DNA of 64,000 nt from Acanthosepion pharaonis (GCA_903632075.3 CAHIKZ030005408.1:2802501-2866500); one strand, 5' to 3'. Positions 10,736 through 22,215 are shown, counted from the first letter of the stretch. Notes: generated by a model from the letters alone, not told the origin. A program made the numbers and translations.

Positions 10736-12159
10736 GGTATTTGAAGTGTTTTGTATTTATTAATTCCACATCCTAAACTTTTATGATAGATTCAGGGTAC
10801 ATGTCATAAGTGCCCTCATTCCAATGTCAGATCATAGTTTCTATTTTGGAAAGATTTATCTTATAGTTCCTTATTTGTTTAACAGCATATCAACTCCTTA
10901 TGGGTCATTTAATACCAAAATTTAATTTTCTTGATAGTTTTAGTAATTTCTTTGGCAAAAAATGTATTGCTGGTAATTTTTTTTTACTATGAAAATGTAT
11001 TGCCAGTATTTTGACTATAAATTTTTTTATACTTTCATAGTGTTTTGTTAACTATTTGCCCATAGATGGTACCCTAACTGGTGCTACCACCTTGGGTCAG
11101 GGTGGACCTGAGAATATCAATTTACGTGGTTCCAAGTTCCTCAAAACCTCCTGATCAGAGGCCATGCTACTGAATGTAATTTAGTGTCATACACAGGACA
11201 TTTCATGGTTTCTTGAAAATAGTCAGGTATCAATTTTTGTGCTATACCTGGTTTAAAAACAATTAATTATTTGTTGAAAATGATAATTAAGTAAATTAAA
11301 AAAAAATAATCAGCATTATTTATCTCATTTTATATTTTGAATATACGTGTGTTTTTTTTAGTACTTCATACCTCCAAACTATTCCAAGCAGCAGTTGTGT
11401 TTTTACAATGCATCCTTTAAGATCTTTGAGATGACACCACAAGAAATTTGAGATAAAAATCGAAAAGTCTTTCAGACCTTTTCCTCAAGAAAGGCATCAA
11501 AAACCTGAGAAGAGACGGAAAATTCAATTGCCTTTTCAGTTTTTTTCCCCTCGATTTTTTTCTTTCGTGTGTGTGCATATATACTTTTTTCTCCATCTTT
11601 CATTTGCTTGTTTTTTTTAAGATATCTCCAATTACTAAAAATGAATGATTTTTAAGTTAAGTCAATGGAAAAAGGAAAACTAAAAATGATCAATACTTTA
11701 GTTTCAGACAACTGAACCCAAAGCAAAAAGACATTCATGAGTTAGTAACAGTCACCAAGAATATAGCTTACTACAACTAGCTAAGTACAAGATCTAGTAT
11801 TCATATTTTAAAAAGAAAAAGCAAAAAAAAATTTTTTTTTTTTTTTACTTGGTTTCATATTGCAAAGTTATATTTAAAACAATTTCTAAAAAGTTCAGTT
11901 CAATGAAGCATTTGAAAATTTTCTAGAAGCCAAAATAGCAAATATAAAAATTGTAATGACTTATCAAAAATCTTTTAAATTAATTTTATAAATATTTTTC
12001 TTTTTCAAACAAGACTTTCTGGAATGTTTGCTCATACTGCAGTGGTTAGTGTATTTGTAATATAAGTTAATGTGTAGGCTCCAAATTTGATGTTTTTTTG
12101 TGTTAGATTTACTGCAAATGAAACAATATTTTCTCCAAGTAAAATATTACTAAAACTAG
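10736..12159. other. AT-rich stretch without recognised content
   Basis: No gene or known repeat was identified. A ~35 bp block with the core AAAATGTATTGC occurs twice between 10955 and 11030. The segment 11075-11210 is less AT-rich (GCTACCACCTTGGGTCAGGG) and may be an unidentified repeat. Confidence 0.45.
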
Positions 12160-12690
12160 CTTAAAAGCAACCCCATCAGATGACATTTACGCTAGTTCTT
12201 GTGGAGGACTGTTGATTGGACCTCCATCACAATAGGTAAGGAGGAGTAGATCCGATAGGCAACAATAAACTACAGAAGAACTCAAAATTGATCATTACAT
12301 TTAAGTATTGCATTAATATTTAAGCTTACCTTTTAAAAGTTCAATGATAATTCCCCTGCCACTGCTTAATTTAAAGACAGTTTGATGTACATAGGTCCTT
12401 ACTTTCCATACAATTATTTTTATAGGTGACTTTTGCTGGATTTCACAATTAATTTTGATTATCCCCAAATTCATTTCCAAATTATAACAATTCTTATCAC
12501 AGAAAAAAAAAAAATTGTTCATGAAAACTTGAAAATCTAAAATTTCAGGTTCGAATCTAGCCTAGAATGTTTTTAATTTGCCCACAGACTTGGCCTGATG
12601 CCAAAATGGTATGATATGTTGGGCTATGGCTTCTAGGAGTAAAGTTAAAAAGTGTGACACACTGACATTTGCATTTATTATATAGATGAT
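12160..12690. repeat. Unidentified ~530 bp dispersed repeat, copy 1
   Basis: This block aligns over its length, in the same orientation, with 26095-26640. The best-kept core lies at about 12298-12355, where some 55 bp are identical (starts CATTTAAGTATTGCATTAAT). Both copies end near ATTTATTATATAG. It holds no open frame of note. Its ends show no obvious inverted repeats, so the class is unknown. Confidence 0.8.
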
Positions 12691-12799
12691 TTTATCTAAA
12701 AATGTGACAAATCATTGATACGAGATATCCAAACAATGTAAGATAGAAGATAGGAAAACCAGTTGGATGTTTTTTGTTTGTTTTTTTTTGTTTTTAAAT

Positions 12800-13095
12800 T
12801 CATCTTACAGTTGAAATGGCAAGAGATGTAACTGTAAGTTCTATGCTAACAGTTTCTTCTATTACAATTCTCACTTGTGGAACTCTTCTCACTTCATGCT
12901 TTCCAGCCAACTTTGATCATCAAAAATTAAAATGCAATCAAAATCTACTGTCTTCTTGATTCCTCTTTTATTCCTGTTTTATTGTTTTCTCTCCTTAATT
13001 TTTTTTTTTTGGTCATATTCTCTCACTCTAGTAACCTCTTGCCTCTCAGTGACATTTTTGCCTTGCTTCAGGTGAAATGTTTAAAAAAAAAAAGT
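12800..13095 (+). pseudogene. CR1/Jockey-like LINE 3' end
   Basis: This is a plus-strand counterpart of the minus-strand copies at 6885 and 17757: CACTTGTGGAACTCTTCTCA, then the 3' untranslated block TCTCACTCTAGTAACC and TTGCCTTGCTTCAGGTGAAA, ending in an A run at 13083. The closing block matches the family tail (GTGGCATTxTTGCCTTGCTTGGGGTGAAATG), with changes. Confidence 0.7.
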
Positions 13096-14729
13096 TGAAA
13101 AATTTAATTTTCTTCTTGATGTTTTGCTCCTTTTACATGAGATTATTAAAACGTAACTGATAGAATCCTAGGAGTAGTTAATACCATAGAAATCCTGTCA
13201 TATAAAAACAATGATCAATTTGAAAAAATTTAAAATTAAAAATAAAATTTAATTATACATTGGTAAACAAATTAATGAGATTTGTATACAGGAAATATAT
13301 TAAGATAAAATGTAAATATGGTGATTAGACATGGAAAATAAAAATTATGAGAAAAAATAAAAGGTTAGGAAGAAAAACCCAGTCAATACTGGAAAAAGCA
13401 ATAACAGCCGCTGGACTTGAGAAAACTATTTTCTTGCAAAAGAAAGATTTTCTAAATTTCAACCAACATCAGTACTAGCTGCTTGGTCAGTGAATGTCAA
13501 ATATTTCCCTATAAGGAAATGTCTAATATTATTATTACCATAGTAGAGAAAAAATGTTAAGCTAGCAAAGGAATTAAAAAAAAAACAAAAAAAAACAAAG
13601 AACGTTTTTTTACATAATTTTCTTTTCTTTTACTTAATGGTATACACTGATAAATGGCTAAGCTATCATTTAAAACAGCAAATAACATTGGTTTATATTT
13701 TGCCCTATCACATCACATTTTCTCAGTACAGACAATTTCTATTTTGCTTAAAATAGCCCAAAATGCCTAATTCACAGGGATATGTCATGGCTTAAATATG
13801 CGAGTGACATAGTGGAAACATTTCATTTCATGTTAAAATGATTTATTATTCAAGAAAAAGTATCCAAATAACATTCAAACTGAATTCTAAGCTATTTCTG
13901 TTCAGATAAGCTAACCTGAAAATGTTTGATTTTATGAAAGATATCTCACAGGAAAATGTTCTTAGCATGTTAAAACCTTGTGATTGGTGTTTCTTTACTT
14001 TTCATAGAATAAGCTCTTTAGAAGTCATTCAAAAACAGATTCTGTGCAACATGCATACGAACATCGATAAATGAGTGATGTTAGGGTATAAGGTGAATGT
14101 ATTTGAGAATAGTAAGATTAGAATTGTCTTTATCAGTGCTTAAAATAGCCACCAAACACCAGATAAGCATAGCCAACTAGGCACTTTGAAGATAGGATGT
14201 TAACATGATGGCTGATTTCTGGTGGAGCATCAAAAGAGATCAACCTTTTCAAAAGCACTGAAGAGTTTCCAAGAAGAGAAGATTTATACTTTCAGATGGA
14301 CAAAAATGAATGTTTTTCATTCCTTTGTATCTTTGTTTTGTTTCAAAAATTGATGACACATGTTTGCCATAACTTAATTTTGTGAGATTTTTATGAAAAC
14401 TTTTTCTGAACTGAAATTGCAGTCTTTAAGTTATTAGGATACTTTTTCTTTTATGATAAGTTATTCTAACATGAAAACATTTAAGATTGGTTCTACTTGG
14501 CCCTGGCACATCCATTAAATTGGTATTTTTGGCCTATTTTAAGAAAAATAGAAATTATCTGTACTGAAAAAAATATGATGTGATGGAAAAAAATAGACTT
14601 GATTTTCACATTCAGCAGGAAAAAATAGCCCCAAAAACATGTGCCCATTGCCCAACAGCATTTGGGTTGAAAAAAAAATGTTGACCAGTGTAATCTATCA
14701 TGTCTGGAAAGTGAGGATTGAATCACTCC
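13096..14729. other. AT-rich stretch without recognised content
   Basis: Only short chance reading frames and A or T homopolymer runs (13555-13605) are present. Confidence 0.45.
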
Positions 14730-14840
14730 AGCAGAGATATGGCAGCAATGCTCCAGTTTTGGTTTAATCTGACTCTTAAAGATAAAGCATGGCAGGAGGA
14801 GTCAGATACTTCCTGGAGCAATAGAACAAGCCAACCCTTT
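14730..14840. repeat. Fragment shared with 34160-34275
   Basis: TTTTGGTTTAATCTGACTC and GCATGGCAGGAGGAGTCAG have close counterparts at 34205 and 34235 (TTTTGGTTTGATCCAGCTC, GCATAGCAGGAGGAGTCAG). The family is unknown. Confidence 0.6.
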
Positions 14841-14944
14841 TTCCAGCATCATTAGTAATGGACCTTATGAGTTTCACTCATCTTCATTGACAAGGGGATG
14901 CAAAAATCAATATTTGTCAGATTACGACATATTTAAACTAAGGT

Positions 14945-15150
14945 CTTTTTACATTTGGAACACTGAGGAAATGATGGGGATTTGATTCTGGATATAGCAT
15001 CATGTGTCCTAGTTTTAAACGTCTGAACTTGTAAAACTAAAGAATGGAGCTCATTTGAGCATTTCCCATAAAAATAGCAAGAGAGGTTTGCGAGGAAGTG
15101 TTTGCAGGAAAGAGTTTGCAGAGTATAAAACAAATCTTCACCCACAAGAC
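14945..15150 (-). pseudogene. CR1/Jockey-like LINE RT C-terminal block
   Basis: The minus strand reads FYGKCSNELHSLVLQVQTFK and then TRTHDAIS, the conserved FHGxCSxELxSLVP block downstream of the RT palm. Its frame then runs into unrelated sequence. A 61-bp (AT)n tract lies 10 bp to the right. Confidence 0.7.
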
Positions 15151-15158
15151 TATGTTAA

Positions 15159-15160
<2 letters not shown>

Positions 15161-15221
<61 letters not shown>
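15161..15221. repeat. (AT)n microsatellite, 61 bp
   Basis: Uninterrupted AT repeat. Confidence 0.95.
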
Positions 15222-15224
<3 letters not shown>

Positions 15225-15226
<2 letters not shown>

Positions 15227-15989
15227 GTATAATAACAAACAGTATTTAGAAAAATATGACAAACTGGAAAGGTTTTTTTGTGACATGTTTCATCTGTTAG
15301 GATTTCATCGAACTCAGCTTTGTTGACATTGCCATGTCTACACATGTGCATAAAATAAGAGACACAAGTAGTTTCAAAATTTTTGAAAGAGATTTCCCCC
15401 CCTCAATCTAGCTGAAATCATCTGTATTCTTTTTCTTTTCATCACCCTTGTCCCTGACTATCCCACACTGTGACAATATAAAATCTATATCACCATTCTT
15501 AGTAGAACAATACATTGAAAAAACATTTACACTTAACTACCAACATTATTTCATCCTCAATACTAGAAAACAAGCATACAAAGTTCACAAATCAAAAAAA
15601 AAAAAATAAAATAAAAATAAAAGCAGACACCACCACCAATGACACAGATACTTCCAAAAATGAAAACAATTTATAATCCTACCCTCAACGCAATCAACAA
15701 AGTTATCCCCAACATTAGGATCTTTACCACCACCACATCCAAGACAATCAGACATATAGTTAGGAAGAAAAATAGATCCAACACTACATCAGATGCCAGG
15801 ATTTATGACATAAAATGACTGCAATTTAGTAAAATTGGCAAAAAATCTAAGAATCTAAAAGCCTGAATTTCTGAACATAAGAGAGAGCTATGTAAGGACA
15901 ACCATTTAAACTTGCTTGTAATATAAAGAAACAAAACAGGCCACAACTTTGATTTTGTAAATTCCACTAGTTAAAAAAACAACATAATT
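15225..15989. other. Stretch without recognised content
   Basis: The part 15460-15780 is poor in G on the plus strand (runs such as CACCACCACCAATGACACAG), but no frame stays open. Confidence 0.4.
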
Positions 15990-16868
15990 CTTTACACAGG
16001 AAATACTTTGAGAGATTCCTGATAAATATTTTACCATCTATAACTACATGTCAAACATATTATAGAGTTTTACAAAATCCATACTTAAAGAATCTAGGAT
16101 AGGTCTACTTGCTACCACAACCAGTGTAACATAAACTCTTTCACTAATTTTATATATCTTGAAATACTAAAAAGTAAATTTATTCAATAAAATCACCACT
16201 GGCTTCACCACGGCCTCCAGACGACATCAGAATCTCCAGCAACTCTTCTAGACAGTCTAATTGTTTAAGTTGTGAATACTGCCATAATCCTTGCCTTCAG
16301 TTCATTTTTTCTATTACAACGGGTTTTGTAGTGTCTCATTCAACTGCAGCCTACATATAATAATCAAGGTTGCAGTCTGGGGAGTTAGGCAGCTAGATGT
16401 AAGGGGTAATGTGGTCACAGAAATTGTCTAACAGTCATGACTGGGTTCTCCTGCTTGTGTGGCATGGTACAGAATCCTGTTGCCAGACAGAGTCTTCCAG
16501 CAGCCATTCTCTTGACCTAACACTACCTCCTCAAGACACTTGATGTAGGCCTTTGTGTTGAGCTGAGACCCTCACCAACAAATTGGTAGTTCTTTTCTCA
16601 TCAGAATGATCAGTAAGATTTTCGAGCTGCTGTACCTTTATAATCACCATTAAACTCATCTAACTCATTCCAAATCTTATGCAATGTCCTCAGATCGACA
16701 GCCAAATGTTTGTATTGAGATTCCAGCACAAATGCCAAGCAGTAGAGCATGCAGTTTCCAAATTCCTGCTAGAGTGAATTACATTAGGGTGGGCTTTTTC
16801 TCACAGATGGTGCCCAATTGACCCTACTATACTGTGCATTTGACCAACAATTTACCCATTACACCCTG
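15990..16868 (-). pseudogene. mariner-like (maT-type) transposase, decayed
   Basis: On the minus strand, blocks in several frames spell a mariner-superfamily DDE transposase: LRTLHKIWNELDEFNGDYKG, LNTKAYIKCLEEVV, QQDSVPCHTSRRTQS and NSPDCN-LDYY, then GDFIE and a short 3' tail. The two visible catalytic Asp residues (WQQDS and LDYY) remain, but stops and frameshifts separate the blocks, and a Pro codon is lost before LDYY. A section between the SDEK block and GLRLNTK is deleted. The right end, ACCCATTACACCCTGTA at 16854-16870, looks like the element terminus next to a TA. No matching left terminus was found. A further piece of the same family lies at 61940-62440. Confidence 0.75.
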
Positions 16869-16890
16869 TATATGTGAGATAGATAGAGAT

Positions 16891-16892
<2 letters not shown>

Positions 16893-16931
<39 letters not shown>
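16893..16931. repeat. (TA)n microsatellite
   Basis: TA repeat with one interruption, just right of the mariner terminus. Confidence 0.9.
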
Positions 16932-16933
<2 letters not shown>

Positions 16934-17756
16934 CACTAATACTTTAATGACAATGGCTTGGCTTAATAGCAAAGCAAATATTTATAGGAAAGGTTTACTC
17001 AGTCTTATATGCACATTTTGTACACAATCCTGAAGTCTCCAAAGTTATACACTGTAATGCTGGCTTTAAATACCTAAAAGAATAAACCAAACACAAAATT
17101 CTGTTTAGTCAACACATTGACTGGAAACCCTGTGGTAGATATCCAATGCCTGATGGTTGACAATCAAAGGCTTAATATTTGTGTGGTGGGGGTATGGTGT
17201 CGAAATCAGCTGAAACTAAAAAAAATAAAACGGATTATTTTTTTTTATCACTTATTAGTCTCATTAAAAAGTGATAATATAATTGCAGAGAAATAGTTTT
17301 TTGGTGCTATTAATACCAGCATGGTGGTAACTCAATGAGAATAATGATGTAGGATTTAGCAATTCATTTTGTCTTTCTATTCTCCTCTCTTCTCACATTT
17401 ATTCCTTCTCTAACCTCCTGCACCCTCTGAAGACATCTACTTTCAACTACTTTTCCTGCTTGAGGAACTCAAGAAGACAAGTGTCCGCTGCTGTCGACAG
17501 AATAGTAAGTGGTGACGCAAGAAATATCAGTATTTATTGATTTCTTTCTCCCTTTACTTTTTATCTGTCTTTTGTATAAAAGATGTGGTAGATATGATAA
17601 TGCCATATAATTTTGTCTTCTCTTTGCTTTTGTGGGTGATTCAAACAACACTTTGTTATACAGAAGAAACTCCTCTTGTGAAAGAATGCCCTTCCCTGAT
17701 TTGACTGAAAAAAATATAAAAAAGCTTTTTAGTTCAGTCTTTCTTTTTAATCATTT
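16932..17756. other. Stretch without recognised content
   Basis: Nothing recognised except a small hairpin, TTATCACTT / AAGTGATAA, at about 17248-17277. Confidence 0.4.
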
Positions 17757-18240
17757 CACCCCAGGCAAGACAATAAAGCCACTAAGATGCAAAGAATTAT
17801 TTGCAAAAGGAGAAAAAATATTAAGGAGAAAGAACAATACAAGAATAAAAATTAAGACAGAAGATAACAACTGATATTGCATTTAAATTTTGAGGGTCAA
17901 AGTTAACTGGGAAGCAAGGTGCTGGAAATGTATTCCACAGGTGAGAAGTGTGATAAAAAACTGTTAGCATAGAACTTATGGTTATGAACTCAACTGTAAA
18001 ATAATGAGACCTTGCCACCAATTTAGTATTGTACTTAAATTCATAAAATTTAGGCACCAAAGTGGAAAGTTTATCAGAAAAATTACCATAAAAGTATTTA
18101 TAGAAAAGGCACAGGGAAGCCATGTTACAGTGATAGGACAGTGAATGAAGCTGAGATGGCAAGTCACGACCAATAACATTGGTAGATTCTTTGTATTTTA
18201 TCAAGAATCTCTAAACATTTTCTATCAGTTTTTGAGATCA
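17757..18240 (-). pseudogene. CR1/Jockey-like LINE RT C-terminus and 3' tail
   Basis: The minus-strand frame of 127 codons reads MASLCLFYKYFYGNFSDKLS and then LWNTFPAPCFPVNFDP, the two conserved blocks of this family after the RT palm. The 3' tail lies at the left end as CACCCCAGGCAAGACAATAAA (reverse complement of the family tail). This is one of the better-kept 3' fragments, although the frame ends early. The catalytic core is missing. Confidence 0.8.
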
Positions 18241-18414
18241 AATAGGACAAATAATCGCAAGTGTTTTCTTTTCCTTTTTATGTAAAGAGATAATGAGATG
18301 ACACAAAGTGCAGAGTGACCATAGCTGACTAATATTAATTATTTATACTTCTTGCTCTTTTTTGTCTGAAGTTTCGGAATGAGAAATTATCATTAATTAC
18401 ATGAAGACTATTGC

Positions 18415-18560
18415 CTCATTTTTGTTATCACAACATTTCATCAGCACATAGGTTAAATTTAAGGCTCTTAATATTAAATTTTTTTTTTTTTTTAAATCAT
18501 TCACTCAGTAACCCCTTGTGTCTTAGTGGCTTTATTGCCTTCCTTAATAAAAGGAATAAA
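18415..18560 (+). mobile_element. CR1/Jockey-like LINE 3' untranslated tail
   Basis: ACTCAGTAACCCCTTGTGTC followed by GTGGCTTTATTGCCTTCC is the 3' untranslated block of the family, in plus orientation; only the last ~150 bp are present. Confidence 0.6.
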
Positions 18561-18975
18561 AAATTAAAAATAATCAAGACAGAACTTTTGTAGCTGAAAA
18601 GTTTTTTTTTTTTTTTTACACACAAAACCTACTAAAAAGGTAACTTATTCTAAGAAAGTGTTTTATAGTACAGTAAACTTATTTAATAAGGATGTTATTG
18701 CTCAATCAAGGTATCAATCAAATACAGTGTACACTATAGAAATGCAGAGATATGAAAACAGCAGTTTTCTTCCTGTTTTGGGATTAGTCAAATAATTGAA
18801 TGTAATTAACTTATGCAAGTTATTTCAATGGAATTTTTTACTTTTTATCAAATCCATGAGATTTATGGAATGGACTTCTGTAATTCATTGACCTGAGATT
18901 TCAGTTCAAAGAGTTTCAGAGTTTGAAGGAAAACAAACCCAAGTTTAAGGGGATTAAACCTTTTACAATGCCTTG
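18561..18975. other. AT-rich stretch without recognised content
   Basis: It contains a 16-bp T run at 18602; nothing else was recognised. Confidence 0.4.
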
Positions 18976-19014
18976 TTAATGAAGTAATAAAATTATATTT
19001 TATTACTTCATTAA
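18976..19014. repeat. Perfect 18-bp-arm palindrome
   Basis: TTAATGAAGTAATAAAAT is followed after TAT by its exact reverse complement. The 39 bp can form a perfect hairpin on either strand. It is not GC-rich and has no T run typical of a terminator; its function is unknown. Confidence 0.9.
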
Positions 19015-19084
19015 TCATATAATCATAGTTGGTGTAATATTGTTCTTCCTTGAATTGCTATTGATTATGGATTTATTTTTTATG

Positions 19085-19545
19085 GCTTATCAACCCTTAG
19101 TGGATTACTTAAAGCTGAAACATTTTGGATTCTGTTGAGATGTTGTGAGTTTCCAGCGTGTCAGTGTATGAATCAAGACAAACACAGTTGTAGAGGAAAA
19201 TACTGGTATATTTGTAAAAGCAATTAACAATAGAGTGATTAGTAGAACGAAGGTTGGTTAGTACGAAACAATATCCAAAGTCTATAGTCCAACGGTATAT
19301 ACCGGGTAAGCTTATCTGAACTTCTGACGCTCTGTCACTCTCTCTCCAGAGCTGACTTATATAAGAGGGACCAGTCCATTACTAGTTAGAAGGTGGGTGC
19401 GCCCCAACAAATTCTAAGAATTTTTTTCTTGCAAATGAATATTACATTGACAATTTTTTGAGAATGATTTTTCCAGATACAAATCCCACTATTACTAATA
19501 CCTGAGGGGAGAAAATGAATTCATACCTTTCTTAAGGCTATTTGT
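19085..19545. repeat. Dispersed repeat (relative of SINE family A), split by a solo LTR
   Basis: Outside the LTR, the flanks TTATCAACCCTTAGTGG...CATTTTGGATTC and CTAAGAA...GAGAATGATTTTT...GATGAATTCATACC-like sequence align with the continuous copy at 26805-26945. The right part matches the middle of SINE family A (CATAGCTGGAGGGAGAAGAA block). Confidence 0.7.
19133..19409 (-). mobile_element. Solo LTR (277 bp)
   Basis: The segment begins TGTTG and ends CAACA, the 5-bp inverted termini of retroviral-type LTRs. It is flanked by GATTC (19128-19132) and AATTC (19410-19414), which match at 4 of 5 bases as a target duplication. The paralogous copy at 26842-26872 lacks exactly this segment. In minus orientation a TATATAAG box lies at 19356-19365, about 50 bp into the LTR, so that is the likely sense strand. 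No internal retrotransposon sequence or second LTR is present, which is what LTR-LTR recombination leaves behind. It may belong to Ty3/Gypsy, but this is not shown. Confidence 0.75.
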
Positions 19546-19710
19546 GCTTTTAATTGATTGATTTTTGTTGCAGTTTTTGTGGGTTATTTACAGTCAAAAC
19601 ATCTTGGATTGCAAGAATTGTTTATTGGTGCATTGTGATGGTGGAGTTTCCAATGTAATTCTGTTTTTTTCTGACAAACATCCTGTAACTGCCATAACAC
19701 ATCATGATAG

Positions 19711-19809
19711 TACTCTTTGGTTACTCTTTGACCAGGTAGAGCTTACTCTTTGGTTACTCTTTGACCAGGTAGAGCTTACTCTTTGGTTACTCTTTGACCA
19801 GGTAGAGCT
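19711..19809. repeat. 33-bp unit, three identical tandem copies
   Basis: The unit starting TACTCTTTGGTTACTCTTTG occurs three times without a mismatch. Each unit itself holds two TACTCTTTG-like halves. Since 33 is divisible by three, it is in frame in a 114-codon plus-strand frame (19565-19909) as LWLLFDQVELT repeated, but I do not recognise that frame as a real protein. Confidence 0.95.
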
Positions 19810-20079
19810 TACTCACAATGAACTTGTAGGTGAAGAAAACAGTCTTCACATTGCTTCAACTCATTCATGTTTTTTTGGGTCCCTGAGAGGTTGGGGTCTT
19901 CCATTGTGAAGACTGAGCCTTGATTTTGGGGTTATAGCCATAGTCCCATGATTCCTTACCTATTATGAGCATTTTCAAAAGGTCTTGTGTGGTGAGATGA
20001 CCACACTACACACTTTCCTTCCAAGCACTGCTCTAAACAGAAGTGAGCAAGAACATTATAGTTTAGTGTGCATGTACAA

Positions 20080-20490
20080 CAGTTTTTATCAGGACCAATA
20101 ATATTGCTGATTCTTTGGATTTTATCATCAAGGAGCTCTCAATAAATAGGAGTACCAGACCATATGTAGCAGCAATATTCTAAGCATGGATGAATGGTAG
20201 ACTTATATATGTAAAAGATTCTGGAGAGAAAAATTATCATGATAGTGAAACAACTTTCTTAGCAGCTGACCAAGCAGTGAATTCAATATAGTCTTTCCAT
20301 TTCACATCAGCTGAGGTTTAGTCGAGAATGTGCAATGAGTTACTTTCCTGGAAGCTAGCATCAGCCATGCAGAGAAGGGTGTCTCAGATGATTGATGGAA
20401 AGCAGTTTAGTTTGGGTGGTCTTAAAATTAACAAGCCATCTTTTGCTCCAGTTAACAGACTGAAGGTCATTAATATATATGCCCAGCTAC
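20080..20490 (-). pseudogene. CR1/Jockey-like LINE RT, thumb region
   Basis: On the minus strand, pieces such as SADVKWKDYIEF and AAKKVVSL match the block following the catalytic palm in this LINE family. The copy at 40595 reads SINMKWNDYIESIARSTARK. The region from 20360 to 20490 continues upstream into LKPTKLLSI-like sequence. Multiple stops are present. Confidence 0.65.
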
Positions 20491-20511
20491 TTGCTTTTGA
20501 GTATGCTTGTC

Positions 20512-20560
20512 TGCTAGGATTGATTGCTAATCCCTATTACAGACAATAGGCACATATATA
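20512..20560. repeat. Fragment of SINE family B
   Basis: GCTAATCCCTATTACAGACA with GGCACATATAT matches the 3' part of the SINE at 29700-30121 (GCAATCCCTATTACAGACAT, GGCACATTTG). Confidence 0.55.
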
Positions 20561-20689
20561 CAAATGACTGATGAAAAGTTCTTGGCCCAGCCTACTTTCC
20601 AGAATATGATCAAATCAACAGATTTGAGTGAAGGGCTTCTTTCAAAGGCTAAGAACATTTTTTTAGCAACCCTGTGTGTAATATTTATA

Positions 20690-20965
20690 TTATTACAACT
20701 ATTGTCCTCATCTTTGTCACCATATTTATCACAACGTTTTGGCCATTTTATGCTCCAACCTTCTTCAGGTGGTTGAAATGCCAAACTGAACCCTTTATTT
20801 TGCTCACTGGGGTAGACTGTTCTAGTTCCATATGCCATATGTAATGGATGTCACTTAGCATTTATCTCCTGTTAATTCCCCTCTCCAAGTTCTCCACTGC
20901 CTTAGCCAGGTATTGAACTCACACTCTTTGGGTCCTGTCACTGGATCTAACTAATGCCTTTATAC
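20690..20965 (-). mobile_element. tRNA-derived SINE family C, copy 1
   Basis: Read on the minus strand, the right end carries a box B-like GAGTTCAATACC after a decayed box A region. The body has AGAACAGTCTACCCCAGTGAG and the 3' part AATGGCCAAAACGTTGTGAT, which recurs at 22216, 31785 and 32097. Copies share the same order of blocks, so this is a dispersed family with a Pol III-type head. Confidence 0.65.
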
Positions 20966-21109
20966 TATGTGTCCTTGAGGACATCTGTGTATGAATTTCT
21001 GGGTATTATAAACCTAATGTCTTCAGCAACCATTTTTTGCCAGTGCTCATATTGCAATTTTTGCTGTTATCATTGCATGTTTTTACCAGAGCTGATATTG
21101 AAATTTTTG

Positions 21110-22215
21110 TTATCACTTTTCTCTGGCACTCATTATTACTGGTTCCCATATTGTATTCATTTCTATGCTTGGTCGGCTCAGATTTTTGTGGCCTAGCATA
21201 TGTGCTGATTCCTTAAGTTTATGAATTTTCCAATGGTGTTCTTTGTCTATGATCTCAGCCTGATCCCACAGAGGGTGGTGATCTCCCGTTTCTCTATGTA
21301 TGTGGTCAGCCATGCCTGATTTTTCCACTTCCCCTCGTGTTACAGCTTTCTGGTGTTCTTGAAGCCTTACCTTAAGGGGGCGGCCTGTCTCCCTTTTATA
21401 TTTCTTTCCACAGTCTTTAGTCATGTTCTCCTCTATGGGAGGTCTTACTCAGGAGAGAGATCTGTGAAGTGCTATCCAGCTTTTGAAGGTTGTCCTGATG
21501 TTATATGGACTGCAGATCCTTTGTATTTTCTCTGATAACCTCTTCACATAAGGCAGGCAGACTGTTTTCCGAGTGTTATTGTCCTCCTTTTGTACCCGCC
21601 TATCACAGTTTTTTGGGGCTGCTGCCATGTACCCAGGGTAGTTGTTACATTGTAGGGTACTACTTATACTGGCCAATTCTTTATCTAATGTCTCTGGATT
21701 GTGACTTATGATTTTGCTCGGTGTTGTAAGCAGCGGATGATCCCTTTCTTTATGCTGTATGGATGGTGGGAGTTGAAATTGAGGTACTGTCCAGTGAATG
21801 TCAGTTTACAGTATACGGACGTCTTGAACCCATGCTCTGTTCAAGATATTAGAACATCCAGGAATGGGAGTGTGTTGTTACTCTCTTTCTCCATTGTGAA
21901 CCATATTGAAGGTCTTATTGAGTTCACATGGTCCAGTAGAACCTGGACCTCTTCCTGGTGTGGCCAGAGTATGAACGTGTCATCTACATACCTTAACCAT
22001 AGAGTTGGCTTTAGGGATATAGATTCTAATGCCATTTCCTCAAAGTATTCCATGTATATATTCACCATTGCTGGTGATAATGGTGAGCCCATTGCTAAGC
22101 CCTCATCTTGTCGATATATATGTGATCCCATTCCAAAGTATGTCGGTGTACAGAAAGTCAACATCTCCATCAGATTATCTATTGGAATACTGGACCCTTC
22201 TTCTAGGGATGAGTC
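21110..22215 (-). pseudogene. Penelope-like element: RT and GIY-YIG endonuclease, 5' truncated
   Basis: The minus strand encodes IDNLMEMLTF, then GLAMGSPLSPAMVNIYMEYF and LRYVDDTFILW (YVDD is residues 117-120 of the 165-codon frame 21841-22338), followed by KESNNTLPFLDVLI. This is the RT signature of Penelope-like elements, with the catalytic YVDD intact. After frameshifts around 21450-21840, the C-terminal frame (21113-21424) reads CGKKYKRETGRPLKVRLQEH and then KESAHMLGHKNLSRP. That is a GIY-YIG nuclease in which the YIG tripeptide has become YKR, so the endonuclease is probably dead. RT followed by GIY-YIG is the canonical order. The RT N-terminus is missing: to the right the sequence passes directly into a SINE C fragment. 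Confidence 0.9.

Noticed and set aside
15037..15351. Frames with Tyr-Ile runs, also at 42038, 52800 and 60854
   Set aside because: They are translations of (TA)n tracts.
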